A DNA stretch of 41,023 nucleotides from Pseudomonas endophytica (GTDB taxonomy: Bacteria; Pseudomonadota; Gammaproteobacteria; Pseudomonadales; Pseudomonadaceae). The notes below the pieces were generated by a model, which worked only from the letters and a program-made list of their open reading frames with translations, made no database searches and was not told where the DNA came from. The DNA is taken from assembly GCF_001411475.1 (NCBI RefSeq), contig NZ_LLWH01000164.1:1-41023 (forward strand), in the 5' to 3' direction. Positions 24,677 through 33,382 of this stretch are shown here, in pieces. Both the position numbers and the translations under genes were made by a program. Numbering within the stretch: the first letter of the stretch is position 1; each line of letters starts with the position of its first letter.

Positions 24677-25450
24677 ATGATCGAATTGAACCAAGTCTGC
24701 GCATTCCAACAACAAACGCAGGTCTTCGACCGAGTCTCGCTGAATATTGGTTATAACGAACGCGTTGCTATTCTGGGGCCTAATGGCGCCGGTAAAAGCA
24801 CCTTGCTAAAACTGATCAACCGCGAGATTTACCCGGTTGAGCGTGAAGGTAGCTACTTGAAACTGTTTGGGGATGAAACCGTGAACCTGTGGGCTTTACG
24901 CAGCAAAATCGGTTTCGTTTCCCAAGACATGCAAGAAGATTACACCCCGTATACCTCGGCGCTGGATGTGATTGTTTCTGGCTTCTTTGGCGCCATGGGC
25001 GCCCACTCGCACTTGCAAGCCAGTGAAGAGCAAATCGACTTAGCCCGCAGCTTGATGCAGCAATTGGGTAGCGATATTGAAGAGCAACGTATGTTTCAAC
25101 GCCTCTCCACAGGGCAAAAGCGTCGCTTGCTGTTGGCACGTGCTTTGGTTCACCACCCGCAAGCGTTGATCCTCGACGAACCCACCAGTGGCCTAGACAT
25201 GGGAGCTAGCTTGAGGTTGCTGTCCTTGATGCGTAATTTCTGTGGCGAGGGCCGTGCAATGATCATCACCACTCACCATATTGACGAGATCATTCCTGAA
25301 ATCGACCGAGTGATTCTTATCAGTCAAGGCAAGTTAATTGCCGATGGCCCTAAGAGCGAGATTCTAACCAGCGAGAAACTCTCGGCGCTTTACCAAACCG
25401 AGCTTCAAGTGTCGCAGAACAATGGTTGGTATCGTTGCTGGCACGCGTAA
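24677..25450 (+). CDS. Orphan ABC ATPase (YlmA-like)
   Basis: 257 residues. Walker A GPNGAGKST (34-42), variant signature LSTGQ (143-147) and Walker B with D167-E168 are present, plus the H-loop TTHHIDEI. The LSTGQ signature and length resemble the YlmA/ModF-like group of soluble ATPases. No permease is encoded next to it, so its partner, if any, is elsewhere or it is not a transporter subunit. Start chosen at MIELNQVCAF with AAGG upstream; the longer frame adds 28 unrelated residues. It follows the methyltransferase by 115 bp on the same strand and converges on a crotonase gene. Confidence 0.83.
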   Translation: MIELNQVCAFQQQTQVFDRVSLNIGYNERVAILGPNGAGKSTLLKLINREIYPVEREGSYLKLFGDETVNLWALRSKIGFVSQDMQEDYTPYTSALDVIVSGFFGAMGAHSHLQASEEQIDLARSLMQQLGSDIEEQRMFQRLSTGQKRRLLLARALVHHPQALILDEPTSGLDMGASLRLLSLMRNFCGEGRAMIITTHHIDEIIPEIDRVILISQGKLIADGPKSEILTSEKLSALYQTELQVSQNNGWYRCWHA

Positions 25451-25456
25451 TGAGGC

Positions 25457-26218
25457 TCAGCCCTTAGCAGCACTGCGTGCCAGCATGGCTTCAAGTAAGG
25501 TCTTGGCTTCGGTGCTTTTAAGACGCTCCATAAATAGTAGGTTTTCCCGGCGCAGGGTGTCTTTGAGTTCCTGCAACACAGGTTGTTTGAGCAGGCGCTT
25601 TGTGTGCAATAAGGCGTCGCGGGGTAGGGCGATTAATTGCTCTGCGAGTTGCTGTGCCGCGTTCAGGCACTCTGGGCCATCTTCGAATACTTCGTTGGCC
25701 AACCCTAGAGCCACCGCTTGTGTGCCATCTAGGCCGTCGCCCCACAGCAATAGTCGCGCCGCTTGGGTATGCCCTATTAGTCTTGGTAGCAGCAGACTTG
25801 CGCCGAACTCAGGGCACAGGCCCAAGTTGACGAAGGGCATGCGCAGCTTGGCATTCCGGGTGACCAGAACTTGATCGCAATGCAGCAGCAGGGTCGTACC
25901 GATCCCGATGGCTGCGCCGCAGACCGCTGCGATTAAGGGTTTGTCCAGCTGGATTACCGCGTCCATAAAGCGAAAGGCCGGGCTGTTCAGTTGGGTGGGC
26001 GGGTCTTGGAGAAAGTCCTTTAGGTCATTACCACTGGTAAAGCACTGTTCGCCGCCGGTGATGATGATGGCCGTGATGCTCGGGTCTTCGCCTGCGGCAA
26101 ACAACAGGTCGGCCAGTTGGTTGTACATGCCATTGGTGAGGGCATTGAGCTTGTCAGGGCGATTGAGGGTCAGGGTGAGTAGACCGTTGCGCTGATGGCT
26201 CTGAATCAGGTCGTTCAT
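25457..26218 (-). CDS. Enoyl-CoA hydratase/isomerase (crotonase) family
   Basis: 253 residues. Crotonase landmarks: LNRPDKLNALTNGM, GGEQCFTSGNDLKDF (oxyanion-hole region), AAVCGAAIGIGTTLLLHCD and the active-site segment LGLCPEFGAS with E137. A single acid at this position (PE-x-x-x-S) is the pattern of delta3-delta2-enoyl-CoA isomerases rather than two-glutamate hydratases, so isomerisation is the likelier reaction. Start MNDLIQSHQ is the family start; a longer version with 8 more residues (MSNKKGSL) is possible. It follows the XRE-cupin regulator by 53 bp on the same strand. Confidence 0.82.
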   Translation of the reverse strand: MNDLIQSHQRNGLLTLTLNRPDKLNALTNGMYNQLADLLFAAGEDPSITAIIITGGEQCFTSGNDLKDFLQDPPTQLNSPAFRFMDAVIQLDKPLIAAVCGAAIGIGTTLLLHCDQVLVTRNAKLRMPFVNLGLCPEFGASLLLPRLIGHTQAARLLLWGDGLDGTQAVALGLANEVFEDGPECLNAAQQLAEQLIALPRDALLHTKRLLKQPVLQELKDTLRRENLLFMERLKSTEAKTLLEAMLARSAAKG

Positions 26219-26271
26219 AAGGCTGCCTTTTTTATTGGACATGACGGGTTGGAGTGCCGTCTTTTGGGCGC

Positions 26272-26889
26272 TTAAAAGGTCGGCGGGGTGATGACCCATA
26301 CCACGACGGCATCGACGTCGCCGGGGTTGCCGTAACGATGGGGCTCTTGGCTGGAAAAGCTGAAACTGTCACCTTCATTGAGCAAAAAATGACGGTCGCT
26401 GACCCACAGCTCAAAGCTCCCCGAGAGCAGGAAACCTGCCTCCTCGCCCTCATGGCTGTAGCTCTGTTGGCTATAAGTGCCCGGCGGGAAGCGTGAGTGC
26501 AGCATTTCCAGTTGCCGATTGGGCTGCGGGGTCAGTAATTGGTCAACAATGCCGTCCTCGTAATGCACGCTCATGCGGCTGTTTTTACGTACCACGTAGC
26601 CATTGTCTTCGGCGGTAGGGCTGGCCTCGCTGGCAAAAAACCATTGGATGGTCACGCCAAGGCTGCGCGCGATATTGAACAACGCCGGTATAGAGGGGTA
26701 GGCCAGGTTGCGTTCAAGCTGGCTGATATAACCCGCGGTCAGCTCGCTCAGGCTCGCCAGCCTGGCCAAAGTCATGCCTCGACGTTTACGTAAACCACGA
26801 ATTCGCGTGCCGAGAAAATGCGGTGCCGGGCCGCCTTCCGGTTTGGCCGGTACGGCGCTACCAGGAGGCAGGTTGCTGCTGTTGCTCAT
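26272..26889 (-). CDS. XRE-family regulator with C-terminal cupin
   Basis: 205 residues. Helix-turn-helix at about 28-85 (IRGLRKRRGMTLARLASLSE, LTAGYISQLERNLAYPSIPA), then a small-molecule-sensing cupin (about 125-200: YSHEGEEAGFLLSGSFELWV, DSFSFSSQEPHRYGNPG) with possible metal-binding His and Glu. This PuuR-like architecture regulates amine, polyamine or amino-acid catabolism in many proteobacteria. GGAG lies 5 nt before the ATG. It lies between the flavoprotein and crotonase genes on the same strand, so it likely senses their substrate and controls them. Confidence 0.87.
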   Translation of the reverse strand: MSNSSNLPPGSAVPAKPEGGPAPHFLGTRIRGLRKRRGMTLARLASLSELTAGYISQLERNLAYPSIPALFNIARSLGVTIQWFFASEASPTAEDNGYVVRKNSRMSVHYEDGIVDQLLTPQPNRQLEMLHSRFPPGTYSQQSYSHEGEEAGFLLSGSFELWVSDRHFLLNEGDSFSFSSQEPHRYGNPGDVDAVVVWVITPPTF

Positions 26890-26990
26890 ACAGGCTCCGA
26901 GCCAATGGTTGGCTGAGCGCGCAAAGCACGCCCATACCTAAAATTTTTACGTCAGCAGTCGCTGGAGAAGGCCCGGAGTATAAAGCAGGC

Positions 26991-28952
26991 TCAAAGTGCC
27001 CAGGCAACCTTCAAGCCCTCATAAATGGCTTCTTCTGCGGTGCGCGGTGCTAAGCAGTCGCCAATCCGGCGAAATTCCACCACCCCTTGCAGTTCAGCCC
27101 CCAAGGTGTCCACGGGTTGATGGCCTTGGCACAACACCAGCGTGTCGATGTTTTCAAACAAAATAGGTTCATCGCTGGCGGTGTGCTGCATGTATACCGT
27201 GCTGTCATCGCAGCCATAAAGGCGAGCGTATGGGGTGATGGGTATCGCCAAACGGTGCAGTTCGCCTGCCAACTGATCACGCACGTACAACGGCAGACTC
27301 TCCCCGCAATGTGTGCCATTCACCGCCAACTGCACTTGATGCCCCGCACGGACCAGACGTTCGGCAATCCCTGGGCCGATCCAGTCACAACGCCAGTCGA
27401 CGACAAGCACTGAGCGACCGAGTTTGACCTCGTCGCGTAACACCTGCCATGCATCCACTACTTGCAGTTCGCCACCGCGCTCAAAAGCCGGCCAGTAAGG
27501 CTCGGCACCGGTGGCCACGATCACCAGATCCGGCTTCTCACGCTCTACCAGTGCACGGTCGACCCGGGTGTTGCGCACCACCTTTACGCCAGCCAGCTCC
27601 ATCTCTCGTTGCAAGTTGGTGCTGGCACCGCCGAACTCACTGCGCCGGGGCAGGAGGTGAGCCAACAGCACTTGGCCACCCAGTTGTGCGTTGGCTTCGT
27701 AGAGCGTGACGTCATGCCCGCGCTGAGCGGCTACTGCCGCGGCTTTCATGCCGGCTGGGCCGCCGCCCGCGATCATGACGCGCTTACGCTCGACTGTCGG
27801 TTGCAGGGTGCCGAACATCTGCTCGCGGCCTGTTTCCGGGTGCTGAATACAGGAAATCGGCAATCCTTTGTGAAAGTGCCCGATACACGCCTGATTGCAG
27901 GCAATACAGGCGCGCACATCATCGCTACGCCCAGCATCGGTTTTGTTGGGCATTTGCGGGTCGCAGATCAGGGCGCGGGTCATGCCGCACACATCGGCTT
28001 GCCCTCGAGCGAGGATGAGTTCGGCTTCTTGAGGCTGGTTGATACGACCAGTTACAAACAGCGGAATAGAGAGGCTGGCTTTGAACGTCCCGGCCTCTTT
28101 AGCCAGATACGCGGCTTCGATGGCCATAGGCGGTACGATATGCACCGCTCCGCCCAGAGACGCCGAGGTACCGGCGACCACATGCACATAGTCCACGTTT
28201 TGTTGCAGAGACTTAACGGCTGCCAGCGACTCGCTTTCGGTCAGCCCCTGAGGATCGCGTTCGTCGGCGCTGATCCGCAAACCAATGATGAAATGTTCGT
28301 CAGTGTTTTGGCGCACAGCTGCAATCACTTCACGCACAAATCGCAGGCGTTGCTCCAGGTCCCCGTTGTAACCGTCGGTTCGCAGGTTGACCCGCGGATT
28401 TAGGAATTGCGCGGGCAAGTACCCATGACTGGCCACTACTTCAACACCGTCCAAACCCGCTTGATACAGGCGCCGAGCAGCAGCGCCATAGCCCGCGACG
28501 ATTTCGTCGATCATCGCTTGGTCTAGCGTGCGCGGCATAACCCGAAAACGTTCATTCGGCACCGAAGACGGCGAATAGGCGACCGCCAGCAGCCCATCGC
28601 TAGACTCCATGATTTCCCGCCCCGGATGGAAAATCTGCGAAAGCACCAGCGTGCCATGTGCGTGGCAGGTTTCGGCCAGTTTTCGATAGCCCTCGATGCA
28701 GGCATCGTCGGTGGCCATCAGCACATGGGAGGTGTAACGGGCACTGTCATGTACCCCAGCCACTTGCAGCACGATTAGCCCCACACCACCTTCAGCGCGC
28801 GCCCGGTGATAGGCAATCAATTGATCATTGACCAAATTGTCAGTTGGCATCGAGGTGTCATGCCCACTGGACATGATCCGATTCTTGAGCTGTTTGCCAC
28901 GGATCTGCAACGGCTCGAAGAGGTGGGCAAACGCGGGGGTTGAAGTCGGCAT
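26991..28952 (-). CDS. OYE/Fe-S flavoprotein (2,4-dienoyl-CoA reductase or N-demethylase class)
   Basis: 653 residues in three parts: an FMN TIM barrel (about 5-335; SHGYL near 175-179, RTDGYNGDLEQRLRF near 191-205), a 4Fe-4S site C349-C352-C356-C368, and a FAD/NAD(P) Rossmann region starting GGGPAG (396-401). The architecture is shared by 2,4-dienoyl-CoA reductase, trimethylamine dehydrogenase, dimethylglycine demethylase DgcA and stachydrine demethylase. GGAG lies 9 nt before the ATG. Neighbours (betaine-type importer, methyltransferase, PuuR-like regulator, BetI-like regulator) favour amine demethylation, while two crotonase genes in the window leave the dienoyl-CoA role open. Confidence 0.85.
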   Translation of the reverse strand: MPTSTPAFAHLFEPLQIRGKQLKNRIMSSGHDTSMPTDNLVNDQLIAYHRARAEGGVGLIVLQVAGVHDSARYTSHVLMATDDACIEGYRKLAETCHAHGTLVLSQIFHPGREIMESSDGLLAVAYSPSSVPNERFRVMPRTLDQAMIDEIVAGYGAAARRLYQAGLDGVEVVASHGYLPAQFLNPRVNLRTDGYNGDLEQRLRFVREVIAAVRQNTDEHFIIGLRISADERDPQGLTESESLAAVKSLQQNVDYVHVVAGTSASLGGAVHIVPPMAIEAAYLAKEAGTFKASLSIPLFVTGRINQPQEAELILARGQADVCGMTRALICDPQMPNKTDAGRSDDVRACIACNQACIGHFHKGLPISCIQHPETGREQMFGTLQPTVERKRVMIAGGGPAGMKAAAVAAQRGHDVTLYEANAQLGGQVLLAHLLPRRSEFGGASTNLQREMELAGVKVVRNTRVDRALVEREKPDLVIVATGAEPYWPAFERGGELQVVDAWQVLRDEVKLGRSVLVVDWRCDWIGPGIAERLVRAGHQVQLAVNGTHCGESLPLYVRDQLAGELHRLAIPITPYARLYGCDDSTVYMQHTASDEPILFENIDTLVLCQGHQPVDTLGAELQGVVEFRRIGDCLAPRTAEEAIYEGLKVAWAL

Positions 28953-29121
28953 GATGCAGTGCTCCAGGCGGGCCGAGGCGAAAAAAGAAGCCAGCTCGGC
29001 ATTGTTATTATTGCGCTATAGAAATTTACCCTCAGTAAAAAATCAACTTGTTTTTTTAATAAACGTTGAGTAATTTCGAACTGCCCCCTCCAAGGGCTCA
29101 CCTCACTAACAATAAAAATGG

Positions 29122-29146
29122 ATCACTGCGGCGCTCGCTCAGTGAT
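29122..29146. promoter_or_regulatory. 7-bp inverted repeat before the binding-protein gene
   Basis: ATCACTG (29122-29128) and CAGTGAT (29140-29146) flank an 11-nt GC-rich centre, 21 bp before the start codon at 29167. It could be an operator for one of the nearby regulators or a 5'-leader hairpin. The rest of the 214-bp divergent region is A+T-rich and shows nothing else. Confidence 0.35.
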
Positions 29147-29166
29147 ACCCGTATGAGGAACCACCG

Positions 29167-30216
29167 ATGAAGTCGGATACGCTCAAGCAGGGCTTTTATC
29201 CTGTGCTGCTGACCTTGGCCATGGGCTTTGGCAGCGCACAAGCCGCGCCGAACATGGTCGTAGTAGGGTATGGAGGGGCTGGTCAAAAAGCCCAAGATGT
29301 GGCGTTCTTCCAACCGTTTAGCGCCGCAGATGGCAACAAATTGATCCAAAGCGAATACAACGGTGAAATGGCCAGAATCAAGGTCATGGTCGACACCGGC
29401 AACGTTGATTGGGACGTGGTCCAGATCGAAGCCCCAGACCTGATGCGCGGCTGCGAAGAAGGCATGTACGAGCGCCTCGACTGGAAGGCCATGGGCGGTG
29501 ACGCAGAGTTGATCCCCGATGCCGCGCAAGAGTGTGGTTCTGCGGCATTGGTGTGGAGCGTGGCCATCGCCTATGACGCAAACAAACTCGCGCAGGCTCC
29601 CACTTCGTGGCAAGACTTTTGGGATGTAAAAAAAACCCCCGGCAAACGCGGCCTGCGTAAACGCGCGGTGTACAACCTGGAGTTCGCCTTAATGGCCGAC
29701 GGCGTTAAAGCCGAAGACGTGTACACGGTGTTAAACACACCCGAGGGCGTTGATCGAGCGTTCGCCAAACTGACAGAGCTCAAACCTTATATCCAGTGGT
29801 GGGAGGCGGGCGCACAACCGGCGCAGTGGCTGACGGTGGGTGATGTGGTCATGACCACCACTTACAGTGGGCGCATTGCTGCCGCGGCACAAGGCGGCAG
29901 CCCGTTGCGCGTAGTCTGGCCCGGCAGTCTGTATGGCATGGATTATTGGGCAATCATCAAGGGCTCCAACCATGCCGATCAAGCCAAACGCTTTATCGCG
30001 TTTACCAATCAGGCCGATGCTCAGGTCAACTACGTCAATCAGATCCCCTACGGCCCGACCAACACCCAAGCGGCGGCTAAATTAGACCCAGAACTGGCAA
30101 AGTGGGTGCCGACCACGCCGCAAAACCTCAAAGGGGCGCTGGCAATGGATGTGGCTTTTTGGGTTGACCATGGCGAAGAGCTAGAAGAGCGCTTTAATGC
30201 ATGGGCCTCAAAGTAG
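29167..30216 (+). CDS. Polyamine-type ABC substrate-binding protein (orphan)
   Basis: 349 residues with a signal peptide (1-26, ending SAQA). The fold is of the PotD/spermidine-putrescine class: NMVVVGYGGAGQKAQDVAFF, EMARIKVMVDTGNVDWDVVQ, PTSWQDFWDVKKTPGKRGLR and WLTVGDVVMTTTYSGRIAAA. GAGGAA precedes the ATG. No ATPase or permease gene accompanies it; a strong terminator follows directly, so it is expressed alone. It must share a transporter encoded elsewhere or serve as a sensor. It diverges from the OYE-type flavoprotein gene across 214 bp. Confidence 0.87.
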   Translation: MKSDTLKQGFYPVLLTLAMGFGSAQAAPNMVVVGYGGAGQKAQDVAFFQPFSAADGNKLIQSEYNGEMARIKVMVDTGNVDWDVVQIEAPDLMRGCEEGMYERLDWKAMGGDAELIPDAAQECGSAALVWSVAIAYDANKLAQAPTSWQDFWDVKKTPGKRGLRKRAVYNLEFALMADGVKAEDVYTVLNTPEGVDRAFAKLTELKPYIQWWEAGAQPAQWLTVGDVVMTTTYSGRIAAAAQGGSPLRVVWPGSLYGMDYWAIIKGSNHADQAKRFIAFTNQADAQVNYVNQIPYGPTNTQAAAKLDPELAKWVPTTPQNLKGALAMDVAFWVDHGEELEERFNAWASK

Positions 30217-30225
30217 CGTTGAATG

Positions 30226-30255
30226 GCTGGGCGTCTTAGGGCGCCCAGCTTTTTT
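30226..30255 (+). terminator. Rho-independent terminator
   Basis: GCTGGGCG (30226-30233) pairs perfectly with CGCCCAGC (30242-30249) and is followed by six T (30250-30255). It ends the binding-protein transcript 10 bp after its stop, ahead of the aldolase gene. Confidence 0.9.
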
Positions 30256-30281
30256 ACCCGCCCCACACGGAGATTGCCTGC

Positions 30282-31055
30282 ATGAGCGTAAAGAATGATC
30301 CCGCGAGCCCGGAACAACGCTTGCGTGAGGAATTGGCCGCCTGTTATCGGCTGATTGCGCATTTTCGGATGAGCGACCTGATCTTTACTCATATTTCAGT
30401 GCGACTGCCCGGGCCTGAGCATCACTTTCTGATCAACCCATATGGGCTGATGTTCGATGAAATCACCGCCTCCAATCTGGTGAAGATCGACCTCAACGGG
30501 CAAGCAGTAGAAGCGTCGCCTTATCCGGTTAACCCGGCGGGTTTTGTGATCCACAGCGCCATACATGGCGCCCGCGACGATGCGCAATGCGTGCTGCATA
30601 CCCACACCAAGGCCGGTTGCGCCGTAGCCGCATTAAAGTGTGGGCTATTGCCGGTCAATCAGATCTCCATGGAGTTTTATGGCCGTGTGGCTTATCACGA
30701 CTATGAAGGGATTGCCCTGGATCTTGCCGAGCAGCAACGCTTGATAAGGGACTTGGGCGATAAATCGGTTTTGATCCTGCGCAACCACGGTTTACTGACG
30801 GTTGGAGAAACCGTGGGTCAGGCTTTTCTGCGGATGTACTACTTGGAAAAAGCCTGTGAAATTCAACTCGCGGCCCAAGCCAGTGGCGAAGTACTGTTGC
30901 CGCCTGCGACCGTTTGCGCGCACACCGAACGACAATTCAATGAACCGAGTCGCCCATTGCAAGAGGGTGAACTCAGCGACCCAGACGGCATGGCGTTAGC
31001 GTGGTCTGCTTTATTGCGCCTGCTAGACCGAGTTGCCCCAGATTACAAAGGCTGA
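30282..31055 (+). CDS. Class II aldolase/adducin family protein
   Basis: 257 residues. The N-terminal RLREELAACYRLIAHFRMSD and LIFTHISVRLPG, the zinc-binding pair in VLHTHTKAG (about 105-113) and the distal histidine in LRNHGLLTVGE (about 166-176) define the class II aldolase/adducin fold. Members cleave or decarboxylate phosphorylated or free sugar-like substrates; the lack of clear phosphate-site residues makes the reaction uncertain. GGAG is 9 nt upstream of the ATG. It follows a terminator, so it needs its own promoter or read-through, and precedes a TetR regulator by 89 bp. Confidence 0.82.
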   Translation: MSVKNDPASPEQRLREELAACYRLIAHFRMSDLIFTHISVRLPGPEHHFLINPYGLMFDEITASNLVKIDLNGQAVEASPYPVNPAGFVIHSAIHGARDDAQCVLHTHTKAGCAVAALKCGLLPVNQISMEFYGRVAYHDYEGIALDLAEQQRLIRDLGDKSVLILRNHGLLTVGETVGQAFLRMYYLEKACEIQLAAQASGEVLLPPATVCAHTERQFNEPSRPLQEGELSDPDGMALAWSALLRLLDRVAPDYKG

Positions 31056-31144
31056 ATCTGCCGGGTGCGTGAATCCTCGTAGGGGCTGTTGTACAGTCGC
31101 CATGGCCACTGCCGCCAAACGATGGATTTTAGGAGTTTGACCCC

Positions 31145-31777
31145 ATGAATCAGCCCGCGCGTTTTTCCCGAATGGAGCCTGAGTTGCGCAAGGCTAATTT
31201 GATCGAGGCGACTCTGGTATGTCTCAAACGATACGGTTTTCAGGGGGCGTCGATTCGCAAAATCTCAGCTGAAGCCGGGGTTTCGGTCGGGTTAATCAGC
31301 CACCATTATTCCGGCAAGGACGAATTGGTCGCCCAAGCCTATAACGCAATCACCGGGCGGGTGATGGGGCTTCTGCGTGAGGCCATGGCCCAAGCCTCAT
31401 CGAGTGCCCGTGAACGGTTTTCAGCGTTTTTTCGAGCCTCGTTTTCAGATGACATGCTCGACCCGCAGCTGTTAGATGCTTGGCTGGCGTTTTGGGGCGC
31501 GATGAAAACCGCTGAAGCCATCAACTTGGCCCACGACCGTTCCTATGGCGAATACCGCGACGAACTACGCAATATTTTGAACGATCTGGCGATTGAAGCG
31601 GGCTGGCAAGCCTTTGATGCCGACCTTGCGGCCATTGCGTTAAGCGCGCTGCTTGACGGCTTATGGCTGGAGTCAGGGCTTAATCCCGGCACGTTTACCC
31701 CCGCGCAAGGGATTGTGATGTGCGAAGCCTGGGTCGACGGTTTGCAAGCCGGCGGTCATCAACGTTTCCGGCGGTAA
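31145..31777 (+). CDS. BetI-like TetR-family regulator
   Basis: 210 residues. The TetR helix-turn-helix (about 18-65) includes GASIRKISAEAGVSVGLISH and HYSGKDELVAQA. The C-terminal half follows the BetI pattern: DPQLLDAWLAFWGAMKTAEA matches the AMKAWLAFWASS region of E. coli BetI, and LSALLDGLWLESGL matches its LAALIDGLWLRAAL. BetI senses choline and represses betaine synthesis genes. AGGAG lies 9 nt before the ATG. A BetI-like regulator here supports quaternary-amine metabolism in this neighbourhood, although no betaine aldehyde or choline dehydrogenase is in the window. Confidence 0.86.
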   Translation: MNQPARFSRMEPELRKANLIEATLVCLKRYGFQGASIRKISAEAGVSVGLISHHYSGKDELVAQAYNAITGRVMGLLREAMAQASSSARERFSAFFRASFSDDMLDPQLLDAWLAFWGAMKTAEAINLAHDRSYGEYRDELRNILNDLAIEAGWQAFDADLAAIALSALLDGLWLESGLNPGTFTPAQGIVMCEAWVDGLQAGGHQRFRR

Positions 31778-31882
31778 CGTGAGGGGCTGTTGATCGTTTG
31801 TTCAGCAATGGCTAATCTCTAGCCCTGATGCAAAATAATTCTAATAAGAATGTGCCTACTGGCACTGGCAGGACTTCAAGCG

Positions 31883-32602
31883 ATGACTACTCGGGTACTG
31901 ATCGTCGACGACGATCCGCTGATTCGCGAACTTCTAGATGCTTACCTCTCGCAAGAAGGCTATGAAGTCCATTGCGCCGCCACGGCGGAGCTGGCAGAGA
32001 GCTTTTTGGCCGCCAATACGGTCGATTTGGTGATGCTCGATATTCGTCTTCCCGGCAAAGACGGTCTGACCTTGACTCGCGAGCTACGGGTGCGCTCAGA
32101 GGTCGGGATCATTCTGATTACTGGGCGCAATGATGAAGTCGATCTGATTGTCGGCCTAGAATGCGGGGCCGATGACTACGTGGTTAAACCCCTCAACCCA
32201 CGTGAGTTGGTCTCTCGGACCAAAAATTTGGTGCGTCGAGTACGCCATGCACAACAGCATACCTCCAGCACTACGCTGGCGCGCCAGCAGATCAAACACT
32301 TCGCTGACTGGACCCTGGACACTGATCGTCGACGCCTGATTGATCCTGCCGGTGGCGAGACATTACTGACCCACGGCGAGTATCAATTGCTCAACGTGTT
32401 TCTACGCAACAGCGGCCATACCTTAAGTCGCGATCAATTGATGGATCAGATTCGCAACCGCGAGTGGGTGCCCAGTGACCGTTCGATTGACGTGCTGGTT
32501 GGGCGCTTACGGCGCAAGTTGCACGACGACCCCGCCGAGCCGCAACTGATCATCACCATCCACGGCGCCGGGTATTTGTTTACCGCCAGCGTCGCAGCCT
32601 GA
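31883..32602 (+). CDS. OmpR-type response regulator (TorR-like)
   Basis: 239 residues. The receiver domain has the acidic pocket D9-D10-D11, phosphorylation site D53 (LVMLDIRLPGKDG) and conserved lysine in VVKPLNPREL. The C-terminal winged helix (about 140-236) ends RSIDVLVGRLRRKL and GAGYLFTA. The start at MTTRVLIVDDD is preferred since the longer frame adds 11 unrelated residues. It is first in a three-gene cassette (3-bp gap, then 4-bp overlap) with a periplasmic binding protein and a hybrid kinase, the likely phosphodonor. Confidence 0.92.
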   Translation: MTTRVLIVDDDPLIRELLDAYLSQEGYEVHCAATAELAESFLAANTVDLVMLDIRLPGKDGLTLTRELRVRSEVGIILITGRNDEVDLIVGLECGADDYVVKPLNPRELVSRTKNLVRRVRHAQQHTSSTTLARQQIKHFADWTLDTDRRRLIDPAGGETLLTHGEYQLLNVFLRNSGHTLSRDQLMDQIRNREWVPSDRSIDVLVGRLRRKLHDDPAEPQLIITIHGAGYLFTASVAA

Positions 32603-32605
32603 CCT

Positions 32606-33382
32606 ATGTGGCTGCGCAGGGTCGGGCTGCTGATAGCGCTCACGGGGGCGGGTACAGCAGCAGCCCAACCCATTCGTTATTGCGATTATCCGGTCTACCC
32701 GCCGATCTCTTGGAGCGACGGCAAGCAGGTACGTGGTCTTGCGCCGACCGTGGTTAAACATTTGTTTGGCCGCTTAGGCTACGAGGTTGAGATTGTGGTG
32801 CTGGGTAACTGGAAGCGTTGTTTGCTGGACGCGGCAGAAGGCCGGGTCGATGTCGTGTTGGCTTACAGCACCACGCAACGTGAGCAAAGCATGCGTTTCT
32901 CGACCGTACCGGTATTACGCGAAGAAGTTGCCGTGTTTGTTAATCGCCAGCACCCGGTCACCTTTGAGCACCTCGAAGATCTTGCGCACTATCGCGGCGG
33001 TCTGTTGTTTGGTGAAAGCTACGGCCTGGGCTTTGATCGCTTTGTCACTCAGCATGGCAACATCGAGTGGGTGTCCAACAGTGAACAGAATTTCGGTAAG
33101 TTGATTCGCGGGCGTATTGACTTCATTACCCACGAACGGCGCACCGGGCAGTTGTACGTCGAACACTTGCCCGGCGCTGCTGAGATTCAAGCGCTGCCTC
33201 GCTCATTGAGCGTCGACTACTTGCGCATCGCGGTGTCCCGCCATTCACGACTGGCCGAACAGATGCCCGACATTGACGCGCAACTGCAGCGAATGGTAGA
33301 CACCGGCGAGGTTGAGCGCTGGCTGCAAGAAAGCGAAAGCACGTACCGAGACATGGTGAACTTGCCAGCGGGTGCCCGATGA
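32606..33382 (+). CDS. Periplasmic solute-binding protein of the sensor cassette
   Basis: 258 residues with a signal peptide (1-20, ending GTAAA). A SBP_bac_3-type (amino-acid-binding) fold is indicated by [40 protein letters not shown] and [18 protein letters not shown]. It starts 3 bp after the regulator and overlaps the kinase start by 4 bases, so it is not a transporter part but a probable ligand-presenting partner of the hybrid kinase, by analogy with TorT and TorS. The ligand is unknown. Confidence 0.85.
   Translation: MWLRRVGLLIALTGAGTAAAQPIRYCDYPVYPPISWSDGKQVRGLAPTVVKHLFGRLGYEVEIVVLGNWKRCLLDAAEGRVDVVLAYSTTQREQSMRFSTVPVLREEVAVFVNRQHPVTFEHLEDLAHYRGGLLFGESYGLGFDRFVTQHGNIEWVSNSEQNFGKLIRGRIDFITHERRTGQLYVEHLPGAAEIQALPRSLSVDYLRIAVSRHSRLAEQMPDIDAQLQRMVDTGEVERWLQESESTYRDMVNLPAGAR

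Noticed and set aside
27462..28403. 313-residue plus-strand open frame
   Set aside because: Antisense to the OYE/Fe-S flavoprotein, whose motifs are intact on the other strand; no recognisable family in this frame.
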